DNA of 17,116 bases, taken from positions 1-17,116 of the forward strand of contig USRS01000057.1 in NCBI GenBank assembly GCA_900557165.1, read 5' to 3'. Source of the DNA: an uncultured Clostridium sp. (lineage in GTDB: Bacteria > Bacillota > Clostridia > Peptostreptococcales > Peptostreptococcaceae). Both the position numbers and the translations under genes were made by a program. Under the pieces are notes generated by a model, which was not told where the DNA came from, searched no databases, and saw only the letters and a list, made by a program, of their open reading frames with translations. Numbering within the stretch: position 1 is the stretch's first letter; every line of letters starts with the position of its first letter. Below are positions 9,218 to 14,831 of the stretch, piece after piece.

Positions 9218-9688
9218 TTAATCTTCAAATAAATCTCTATATAAATCTTCATCTTCCCTATTTAAATATGCATATCTAGTAATAATTTTTTCTTCATCTT
9301 CTAACTTTTCTAAAACTTTAATCGTATGATCATCTGTTGTTACACTAATTATTTCATTTTCATATTCATCAAAAATACTATTAATGATTTGTCTCAAATC
9401 CATCATACTTCCATCAAACAATTCTAAAGAATCAATACTTATAAAGTGTTCTCTCATTCCACCTTCAAAAGTAGTAGAAATAAAATAAACTTTTTTGCAA
9501 TGTTCACAAGAAGCTATTATTTTTTCATTTCTCAAAATATAAGCTCCAACCATTCCCTCTTCTGGTTTTATCCTCAGTTCAGAATCAGTAACTTCTTTAA
9601 ATAAAACTTTTAACTTTTCTTCATTTTCACAATCACATATTTTTCTTCTTAAATCTTGCTTTGTTAAGTACTTTGTAACTGTAACCAT
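9218..9688 (-). CDS. Acidic protein of unknown function with a CxxC pair
   Basis: 156 residues, rich in Glu and Asp, no membrane segment. Cysteines occur as ICDCE (C18, C20) and SCEHC (60-64), so a small metal site is possible. The arrangement [K/R]-ICxCE followed by a AYI...ASCEHCKKVY strand is reminiscent of the neighbouring frameshifted zinc gene (ICKCEDCKKY...SYIIAVCSKCKSTYRF), so the two may be distant paralogues; this is only an eye comparison. AGGAGAT precedes the ATG. It is flanked by hairpin terminators on both sides. I do not recognise the family. Confidence 0.75.
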   Translation of the reverse strand: MVTVTKYLTKQDLRRKICDCENEEKLKVLFKEVTDSELRIKPEEGMVGAYILRNEKIIASCEHCKKVYFISTTFEGGMREHFISIDSLELFDGSMMDLRQIINSIFDEYENEIISVTTDDHTIKVLEKLEDEEKIITRYAYLNREDEDLYRDLFED

Positions 9689-9715
9689 ATAATTTATCTC
9701 CTATTATTTATTCAG

Positions 9716-9742
9716 AAAAATAAAGGCTCTTGCCTTTATTTT
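9716..9742. terminator. Bidirectional hairpin terminator
   Basis: AAAAATAAAGGC, loop TCTT, GCCTTTATTTTT: a perfect 12-pair stem with A/T tails. In the minus direction it ends the zinc-gene transcript and lies just upstream of the next minus-strand gene. Confidence 0.85.
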
Positions 9743-9780
9743 TATTGTTAGGCTTATTTATCTACATATACAATATATTT

Positions 9781-10061
9781 CTACTTTTCCATATACACAT
9801 ATTCTGATACTTCTACGTAACCTTCTTTAACTTCATATTTTTCTTCATTTTCATTTGATATATGTTTTAAATTAAATCTGTATGTACTTTTGCATTTTGA
9901 ACAAACAGCTATAATATAGCTATTTATTTCTTTAGTAGAGCCTTTTTTATTTTCTTCAATAGTTGTATGAAAATATAATATTCTGTATTTTTTACAATCT
10001 TCACATTTACATATTTTTTGTCTAAATCATTATTGTAAATATATTTCGGTGTGTTATCCAT
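9781..10061 (-). pseudogene. Frameshifted small zinc-binding protein gene
   Basis: The ATG at 10059-10061 overlaps the stop of the RING-like gene (ATGGATAA), which suggests translational coupling. It reads MDNTPKYIYNNDLDK, then loses its frame at a run of six A (10014-10019); the frame begun at the ATG stops after about 45 residues. The other frame continues without a stop as KICKCEDCKKYRILYFHTTIEE...SYIIAVCSKCKSTYRFN... to TAG at 9781. One more A would give an intact 93-residue protein with a C-x-C-x2-C and a C-x2-C site. It is either a recent pseudogene, a phase-variable gene or a base-call error. Function unknown. Confidence 0.65.
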
Positions 10062-10230
10062 GATTAATATCCTCATTTTTTATTTTATTACAATATATGC
10101 ATTCTTCTTTTACTTCTTGCCAACATATTTTATGATATAAGCTATTACAGTTTTCACATACAGTTAAATCTTCTTCACTCATTATTTTCCCTCCACAAAC
10201 ACAACATATTGCATCTTTTATTCTTTTCAT
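10054..10230 (-). CDS. Small RING/PHD-like zinc-binding protein
   Basis: 58 residues starting MKRIKDAICCVCGGKI. Four paired metal ligands are visible: C-x2-C at the start (C9 or C10 with C12), C25-x2-C28, H33-x2-C36 and C44-x2-C47, the cross-brace spacing of prokaryotic RING-like or zinc-ribbon proteins (for example the Prok-RING_1 type). The ATG is preceded by AAAGGAGGG. Its stop overlaps the start of the next zinc-binding gene, so the two form a small operon. No function is known; a protein-binding zinc adaptor is the most that can be inferred. Confidence 0.7.
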   Translation of the reverse strand: MKRIKDAICCVCGGKIMSEEDLTVCENCNSLYHKICWQEVKEECIYCNKIKNEDINHG

Positions 10231-10304
10231 ACAATCCCTCCTTTCAATTAAATTATAATCTTATTATTTCGCTATATTTAATATATATTTTATTTTAATT
10301 CAAA

Positions 10305-10355
10305 AAAATACTCATTATAATAGAAATAAAAATTTCTTATTATAATGAGTATTTT
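10305..10355. terminator. Long bidirectional hairpin terminator
   Basis: Bases 10305-10327 pair with 10332-10355 over about 23 pairs with a single bulge; the core is AAAATACTCATTATAATA with its complement and the loop is AAAA. A/T runs flank both sides. It lies directly downstream of the yebC remnant. Confidence 0.9.
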
Positions 10356-10375
10356 ATAATCAATATTTTAAATGA

Positions 10376-10680
10376 CTACTCTGCTATTTCCCAGTTATGG
10401 AATACATTTTGTACATCATCATCATCTTCAAGTGCATCTATTAATTTTTCCATAGCTTTTACTTGACCTTCTTCAGATAATACAGTTGTAGTTTGAGGCA
10501 CTAGTTTAACATCAGCAGATACGAACTCATATCCTTTTTCTAAAAGTGCATCTTTAACAGCATTGAAATCTTCTGGAGTTGTTACAACTTCAAATCCATC
10601 TTCTTCTGTTATTATATCATCTGCACCTGCTTCTAGTGCATCATCCATAAGTTGTTCTTCGTTTGCATTTTTTCTAATCT
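10376..10680 (-). pseudogene. yebC: 3' remnant of yebC/pmpR (YebC/TACO1 family)
   Basis: The frame encodes only the last third of a YebC protein: NANEEQLMDDALEAGADDI...VTTPEDFNAVKDALLEKGYEF...VPQTT...MEKLIDALEDDDDVQNVFHNWEIAE. Intact YebC is about 240 residues; the N-terminal DNA/ribosome-binding part (roughly 150 residues) is missing. Family-like sequence stops at about 10670-10680, and the frame meets a stop a few codons further upstream. The first ATG (10648) has no ribosome site, so it is unlikely to be translated. The remnant abuts the CRISPR/TIR/capsid region and probably marks an integration or deletion boundary. The missing 5' part may lie at the far side of the island, outside the window. 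Confidence 0.8.
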
Positions 10681-10964
10681 CATTTCGTACTATTTATATA
10701 ACAAAATTACAAATGTATATCGTAATCTATAAATTCATCAATTAAACATAAAATATTATGTATAATTCTATATTATCATTTTTCATAATTGTTGTAAATC
10801 GTAATAAAAAATATATTTTATTCTAATAAAAAACTAGAGTATTCAACTCTAGCTTAAAATTCTATATTATCATATTTAATTAAAATTAGTATTATACCTG
10901 TGATACAAAATAAATTCATATAAAACTGGTGTATATTTATGTTTTATAATTACTCCCCCTTACC
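10681..10964. other. AT-rich junction between yebC remnant and CRISPR array
   Basis: No gene is seen in these 284 bases. They contain the array-side terminator (10825-10852) and otherwise only AT-rich sequence. A C-rich patch (CTCCCCCTTACC) lies immediately before the outermost repeat. The island boundary should lie near the left edge. Confidence 0.6.
10825..10852 (-). terminator. Terminator downstream of the CRISPR array
   Basis: In minus-strand sense, CTAGAGT pairs with ACTCTAG over a five-base loop, followed by TTTTTTATT. It is correctly placed to end a pre-crRNA transcribed leftward through the array. Confidence 0.65.
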
Positions 10965-11191
10965 ATTCACATACTACATAGTTTATATTAAACTTGAATC
11001 TTAACCAATAATACCTTTTAAATAATAATGATTCACATACTACATAGTTTATATTAAACTTAATATTGCTCTTAATTCAGTTGATATGCCTTTGTAATTC
11101 ACATACTACATAGTTTATATTAAACGGTTTAGTTACGCAACAGTTAAAACTAATTGAAGAACATTCACATACTACATAGTTTATATTAAAC
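10965..11191 (-). CRISPR. CRISPR array: four 29-base repeats, three 37-base spacers
   Basis: Repeats at 10965-10993, 11031-11059, 11097-11125 and 11163-11191 are identical; plus-strand copies start ATTCACATACTACATAG and end TTTATATTAAAC. Spacers at 10994-11030, 11060-11096 and 11126-11162 are each 37 bases and unrelated to each other. In minus-strand sense the repeat starts GTTTAATATAAACTATG and ends GTATGTGAAT, close to my memory of the C. difficile type I-B repeat; this sense also matches the cas12f strand and the candidate tracrRNA, so transcription is taken as leftward. The repeat contains a GTTTA/TAAAC inverted pair. I saw no spacer match elsewhere in the window. Confidence 0.96.
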
Positions 11192-11243
11192 CCCAAGTTA
11201 TATAGTAGCAATTTCAATACTTTAAACTCATTAATTACTTCCA

Positions 11244-11352
11244 TTTTGCAGTGAACTTCTAATAGTGTATCTCACATAATTTATTAATACACTTCAAAAC
11301 CAGTAATATTCACTCCTTAACCATATTAATATGTAAATGTGCCTCACTGCAA
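11244..11352 (-). repeat. Nested inverted repeats between tracrRNA candidate and array
   Basis: TTGCAGTGA (11246-11254) and TCACTGCAA (11344-11352) are perfect inverse copies enclosing 89 bases; inside them AGTGTAT (11264-11270) pairs with ATACACT (11287-11293), and CATATTAATATG near 11322 is a palindrome. A minus-strand RNA across this region could fold into a long branched hairpin just 3' of the anti-repeat, or this could be the array leader. Confidence 0.4.
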
Positions 11353-11500
11353 TTTATATAAATAAACTATATGTATGTCTAGACGGTAACACAACATCTA
11401 GAGTTAACCCTTATTGAGTGATTATAGATAGCTTTAGGTTATCCTAGCTATTTATCCTATATCCTCAACCTTTAGTCGCTGAATCGACTATATGTGATAT
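11345..11500 (-). ncRNA. Candidate tracrRNA of the Cas12f system
   Basis: This gene-free region lies between cas12f and the array. In minus-strand sense it holds ACATACATATAGTTTAT (complement of 11362-11378), which pairs with the crRNA repeat: nine continuous pairs (ATAAACTAT in the repeat) and a further six (GTATGT) across a small internal loop. Upstream in the same sense are three hairpins: TAGTCG/CGACTA; ATAGCT/AGCTAT with an inner AGG/CCT; and TCTAGA/TCTAGA. Cas12f systems use a long tracrRNA with 5' stem-loops and a 3' anti-repeat, encoded in this position. The exact ends are not known, and it may be processed from the cas12f transcript. Confidence 0.6.
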
Positions 11501-11507
11501 TAATATT

Positions 11508-12911
11508 TTATTTTAAATATTTATTACTTCTTGATATATTTATTGATGCATTATGGTCAGCATTTAATTCAAAACCACATTTTACACATTTGAACTTCTC
11601 TTGATTAATTCTATTTTCTTTATCTATATGACCACATTTACTACAAGTTTGAGATGTATATGCAGGGTCTATATATCTTACTTTTATACCTTCTCTATCT
11701 GACTTATATTCAATCATATTTTGTAATTCATAATAAGACCATTTAGATAATATAATATCTGGAAATCCATCTTTAGTAAGTTTTTCTAAGTGTATATATT
11801 CACAGTTATGTTCTTTAGCAAATTTAATTATATTTTTACTAATCATATGATTATATGTTTTTACAAAATTTCTTTCTGCCTCTCTAACTCTATCTAAGGC
11901 TCTTAGTTTTTTATCTCTTCCTTTACCACCTTTAACCATGCTTAATTGCTTTTGTAATCTATATCTTCTCCCTCTTATTTGCTCTCTTACTCTAATAAAA
12001 TCTTCTGCACATCCTATAGATTTTCTCTTATATGTATCATCTGATAAGCAAACATAAGCTGGATATTTTATTCCTAAATCCACTCCTAAAGTTCGCCCTT
12101 CTACATATCCCTTACTTTCCTTATTAGGTATATCTAGAGTTAGATTTAATATTAGATTATTATTTCTATCAAATTGCATTGAACTATCACATATTTTATA
12201 TTCTTTATTTATAACCTTATGCAAAGTATGCCTTAATTCTATTGAATTTTCATTCTTCTTGTAGCCTAGTATTACCTTAAATTTTATATCATGTAGCCAG
12301 TCAATATATATATCATCACTCTCTTCGTTATATTTAAATTTTAGCCATCTTTCTCCTCTAGTCATTAAAGGAAAATCTCGCTTATAATTTATAAGACTTC
12401 TTTCTCCCCTAGCCATACCATTTTTTAATGCATTACTGAAATCTTTTTTTGCTCTTTGAGTGACTAAGCTCATCATATCTTTAGATTTAAAGTTTACTTG
12501 ACTTTGAACTACAGTGTACATATCTTTTATATACATATCTTTTAATTTTTCATCTATATCACTTCTATACTTTGATGCACTTAAATACTCTTGTTGCAAT
12601 TTTTCTTTCTCTTTAGTTAATTCTAATATAGATTTATTTAATTTTTCTATCTTTGATTCTTTCAAATTTCCCTTTTTTAACTCTATTTTATTTTTTTCTA
12701 TTTTATTGTCTAACTTCTCTATTTGAGAATTTAATTTATTTTCAGAACCAGTATTATAACTATTTAATATATTATGAGTATTTAGTAATGTCATACATAA
12801 ATTTAAAGCTTTGTATTGTTGATACTGTTCATCACGAATAATTTTATATTGCTCTTTTCTTGTTTGTTCATCTCCAACAATAGTTAACTTTAACTTTCTT
12901 ACAGTTATCAT
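11508..12911 (-). CDS. cas12f1: Cas12f1-like miniature CRISPR nuclease (type V-F / V-U3)
   Basis: 467 residues. The protein opens MITVRKLKLTIVGDEQTRKEQY, has a long coiled-coil insertion (about 55-125), a beta-rich WED/REC part with GERSLINYKRDFPLMTRG, and a split RuvC domain: D278 in LGVDLGIK, E376 in EYIHLEKL, D452 in ELNADHNAS. A target-nucleic-acid zinc ribbon is formed by C423, C426, C442 and C445. All catalytic residues are intact. From memory it closely resembles the Clostridium novyi Cas12f1. It should form an RNA-guided, probably dimeric DNA nuclease. TnpB of IS605 is the alternative, but length, coiled coil, adjacent array and anti-repeat favour Cas12f. AAGGAGAAAA precedes the ATG, and a 9-pair hairpin (about 12930-12955) sits just upstream of it. 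Confidence 0.9.
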   Translation of the reverse strand: MITVRKLKLTIVGDEQTRKEQYKIIRDEQYQQYKALNLCMTLLNTHNILNSYNTGSENKLNSQIEKLDNKIEKNKIELKKGNLKESKIEKLNKSILELTKEKEKLQQEYLSASKYRSDIDEKLKDMYIKDMYTVVQSQVNFKSKDMMSLVTQRAKKDFSNALKNGMARGERSLINYKRDFPLMTRGERWLKFKYNEESDDIYIDWLHDIKFKVILGYKKNENSIELRHTLHKVINKEYKICDSSMQFDRNNNLILNLTLDIPNKESKGYVEGRTLGVDLGIKYPAYVCLSDDTYKRKSIGCAEDFIRVREQIRGRRYRLQKQLSMVKGGKGRDKKLRALDRVREAERNFVKTYNHMISKNIIKFAKEHNCEYIHLEKLTKDGFPDIILSKWSYYELQNMIEYKSDREGIKVRYIDPAYTSQTCSKCGHIDKENRINQEKFKCVKCGFELNADHNASINISRSNKYLK

Positions 12912-13107
12912 AAGTTTTCTCCTTCAACAAATATATCCTTATTAGAAGATATATTCGTTATTCCTATTAAATCTCCTTTTTATTTTAAATATAGACTTAT
13001 TTTATTAAAAGTATGATTTTATCTTATTGTATTGAGTAATATTATATTTTATCATTATATTCTAAAAATTCTGATATAATTATATTAAAGTGAAAATTAA
13101 AAGGGGG
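12912..13107. promoter_or_regulatory. Divergent promoter region between cas12f1 and the TIR operon
   Basis: No gene is seen. TATAAT at 13075-13080 is a good -10 for the rightward TIR operon but lies only about ten bases from the GTG at 13090. TTGAGT (13032-13037) with TATATT (13056-13061) at 18 bases is an alternative. The leftward promoter of cas12f1 is not obvious. Confidence 0.4.
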
Positions 13108-13602
13108 ATGAGTAAAATTAGGAATGTATTTGTAAGTTATGCTCATAGATTAGACCAAAATGAAGTTAATGATTTCAGAACAAAGTTCGGTGGTCCAGAA
13201 ATGGTCTTCCATGACAAGTCATTAGAAAATATGGATATCGGATTTTTGAGTGATGAAACAATTAAAAATAATTACATACGACCTAAAATAAGGGATTCAT
13301 CTGTTACTATTATATTAATAGGTCAAGAAACTGGTGGCAGATGGTGGGTAGATTGGGAGATTTATTACAGTTTACTACATACTAGAGGAAATGCAAGAAA
13401 TGGCTTGCTTGGAATTAGATTACCATATAAAAGACATTTTGTCCCTAAGAGATTAGAGGAGAATTTAAATATGGGTTTAATAATAGATATGCCTAAAACT
13501 AAATTTGAACTTGAGAAAGCTATAGAGGTAGCTTATTCTAAAAGATATAATATTCCTAATCTGTCTTCCCCTCTAAGAAAAAGAAATTATTATATTTATT
13601 AA
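13108..13602 (+). CDS. Thoeris-type TIR-like protein (DUF1863, ThsB-like)
   Basis: 164 residues from ATG 13108. The TIR-like fold is shown by the first strand NVFVSYAHRLDQNEV, the DSSVTIILIG strand (about 63-72), and WWVDWEIYYSL, where Glu84 sits at the place of the TIR catalytic glutamate. The GNARNGLLGIRLP segment is typical of DUF1863. In Thoeris systems such proteins (ThsB) sense phage and make an NAD-derived signal. The start is unsure: AAGGGGG touches this ATG directly, and an in-frame GTG at 13090, just after a TATAAT, could give a near-leaderless message with six more residues. It is the first of three collinear genes; no ThsA is seen. Confidence 0.85.
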   Translation: MSKIRNVFVSYAHRLDQNEVNDFRTKFGGPEMVFHDKSLENMDIGFLSDETIKNNYIRPKIRDSSVTIILIGQETGGRWWVDWEIYYSLLHTRGNARNGLLGIRLPYKRHFVPKRLEENLNMGLIIDMPKTKFELEKAIEVAYSKRYNIPNLSSPLRKRNYYIY

Positions 13603-13619
13603 TAGAAGGTGGTATTTTT

Positions 13620-14186
13620 ATGTCAAGAGGAATCAATATTGCAGAAAGTTTTCAAATGGACAATAATCTATCTTCAACTAATATAAAACCAGTAGTTTTT
13701 TTATCTCATAAAAGCGAAGATAAAGATTTTGTAGAATCAATTGGAGAATATTTGATGGATGCTGGTATAGATATATATTTAGATAAAAATGATTTTAAAC
13801 TTCAAAGAGCAGTTGAAAATGAAGATTCAGAAAAAATCACAAAATGTATACATGAGGGAATATCTAAAAGTGATTATATACTATGTTTTGTTTCGAACAA
13901 AACTGTAGAATCATGGTGGGTGCCGTACGAAATAGGTTATGGTAGAAAGTCGCAAAAAAAGATTTCTACATTAGTTAGGAAGGATGTTGATTACATTCCA
14001 GATTACTTACAAATAGAAGAAATTATAGATAGTATAGATGATATAAATTCATATATTAAAAATATAACGGCTAGTCATTATATCCCATTGTTAGAACAAC
14101 AATGGTTTGATTCAGGAGTAAAAGAGCATATTACTAAATCGAGTAAATATCATGTTTTATATGACTATTTAAAAATTAATGGATAA
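13620..14186 (+). CDS. TIR domain protein
   Basis: 188 residues. A canonical TIR domain starts at KPVVFLSHKSEDKDFVESIGEYLMDAGIDIYLDKND (23-58), continues with ISKSDYILCFVSNKTVESWWVPYEIGYG (81-108), and has Glu104 as the likely catalytic glutamate for NAD hydrolysis or cyclisation. A 60-residue C-terminal tail (SHYIPLLEQQWFDSGVKEHITK...) has no recognised domain. It follows the DUF1863 gene by 17 bases, with GAAGGTGG before the ATG. It may be a second signal-making TIR or an NAD-degrading effector triggered by the first; sequence alone cannot separate these. No membrane segment is present. Confidence 0.85.
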   Translation: MSRGINIAESFQMDNNLSSTNIKPVVFLSHKSEDKDFVESIGEYLMDAGIDIYLDKNDFKLQRAVENEDSEKITKCIHEGISKSDYILCFVSNKTVESWWVPYEIGYGRKSQKKISTLVRKDVDYIPDYLQIEEIIDSIDDINSYIKNITASHYIPLLEQQWFDSGVKEHITKSSKYHVLYDYLKING

Positions 14187-14211
14187 TAAATTTATATAGG
14201 AGAGTGTACTT

Positions 14212-14685
14212 ATGGATTGGAAAAGTTGGCTAAATAAATGGAACATGTCCAGTTTAAAAATTAATGCTAAATTCTTAGAAATGGAATGGACACCAAAAGA
14301 TGCAGATAGAGATGCAGCTTGGGAATTGTATATTGAACTGTTAACAAGGATAACTACACAAGAATTACCAGATGATAGTGGAGATGAAAAATCAGCTTTA
14401 GATAGTATTCACAAAATATTTGGTTTAACAAGAAGAATAATAAAGAAAAATAAACGAAACTGTATGGAATTCAGTAAAATTGCAATTGTAATGCTAAATC
14501 AAGTAATAAGACCATTTACTGCTAAGTGGCATAAAAAATCTTTAAATGGATTTAATGAAGAAGATAAGACAGCTTTTAGGGATGAATTGAAAGAACTCCA
14601 AAAAAAATTAAGGATATATACTCAAATGTTAGGAGAAATGGCTGGAGTTGAAGAAGTTAATGATTTAACTATATTAGAGGAATAG
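14212..14685 (+). CDS. Helical protein of unknown function linked to the TIR genes
   Basis: 157 residues, almost entirely predicted helix, no membrane segment and a single Cys. Notable stretches are MDWKSWLNKWNMSSLKINAKFLEMEW, WELYIELLTRITTQELPDDSGDEKSALDSI and the very distinctive MLNQVIRPFTAKWHKKSLNGF, then an amphipathic helix pair at the end. It starts 25 bases after the TIR gene with AGGAGAG before the ATG, and two terminators follow, so it is the last gene of the operon. I do not recognise a characterised family. Context suggests a regulator, sensor or structural partner of the TIR proteins. Confidence 0.8.
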   Translation: MDWKSWLNKWNMSSLKINAKFLEMEWTPKDADRDAAWELYIELLTRITTQELPDDSGDEKSALDSIHKIFGLTRRIIKKNKRNCMEFSKIAIVMLNQVIRPFTAKWHKKSLNGFNEEDKTAFRDELKELQKKLRIYTQMLGEMAGVEEVNDLTILEE

Positions 14686-14705
14686 ATTTCAAAATAGCAA
14701 AAGTT

Positions 14706-14743
14706 AAATACTAAGAATAAATTAAATATCCTTAGTATTTTAT
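14706..14743 (+). terminator. Terminator of the TIR operon
   Basis: AAATACTAAG (14706-14715) pairs with CTTAGTATTT (14731-14740) across a 15-base loop; the T tract is short. It stands 20 bases after the last stop codon. Confidence 0.6.
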
Positions 14744-14770
14744 ATAATAAAATATCGAATTTATTATAAT

Positions 14771-14814
14771 AAAAAAATAACGGATTGTGCTACGCACGAC
14801 CCGTTATTTTTTTT
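14771..14814. terminator. Strong bidirectional terminator between TIR operon and portal gene
   Basis: AAATAACGG pairs with CCGTTATTT and, after one mismatch, TTGTGC with GCACGA, around a short loop (14791-14793). Runs of seven or more A and T flank the stem on either strand. It ends the TIR operon rightward and the portal gene leftward. Confidence 0.88.
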
Positions 14815-14831
14815 ACATTATTTATATAATA

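Noticed and set aside
10014..10019. Programmed -1 ribosomal frameshifting at the A6 run
   Set aside because: The run is preceded by C (C AAA AAA T), so the upstream tRNA would re-pair with a mismatch, and I saw no following pseudoknot; mutation or a base-call error is simpler.
10563..10745. A 60-codon plus-strand frame
   Set aside because: It is antisense to the yebC remnant, lacks a ribosome site and has a low-complexity Ser-rich composition expected of a shadow frame.
10994..11162. Self-targeting by the spacers within this window
   Set aside because: Reading both strands I found no clear copy of any of the three spacers outside the array, including in the capsid and portal genes.
11508..12911. 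Reading the nuclease as TnpB of an IS200/IS605 element
   Set aside because: No TnpA gene is seen beside it, the protein is longer than usual TnpB with a coiled-coil insertion, and a CRISPR array with a matching anti-repeat stands next to it.
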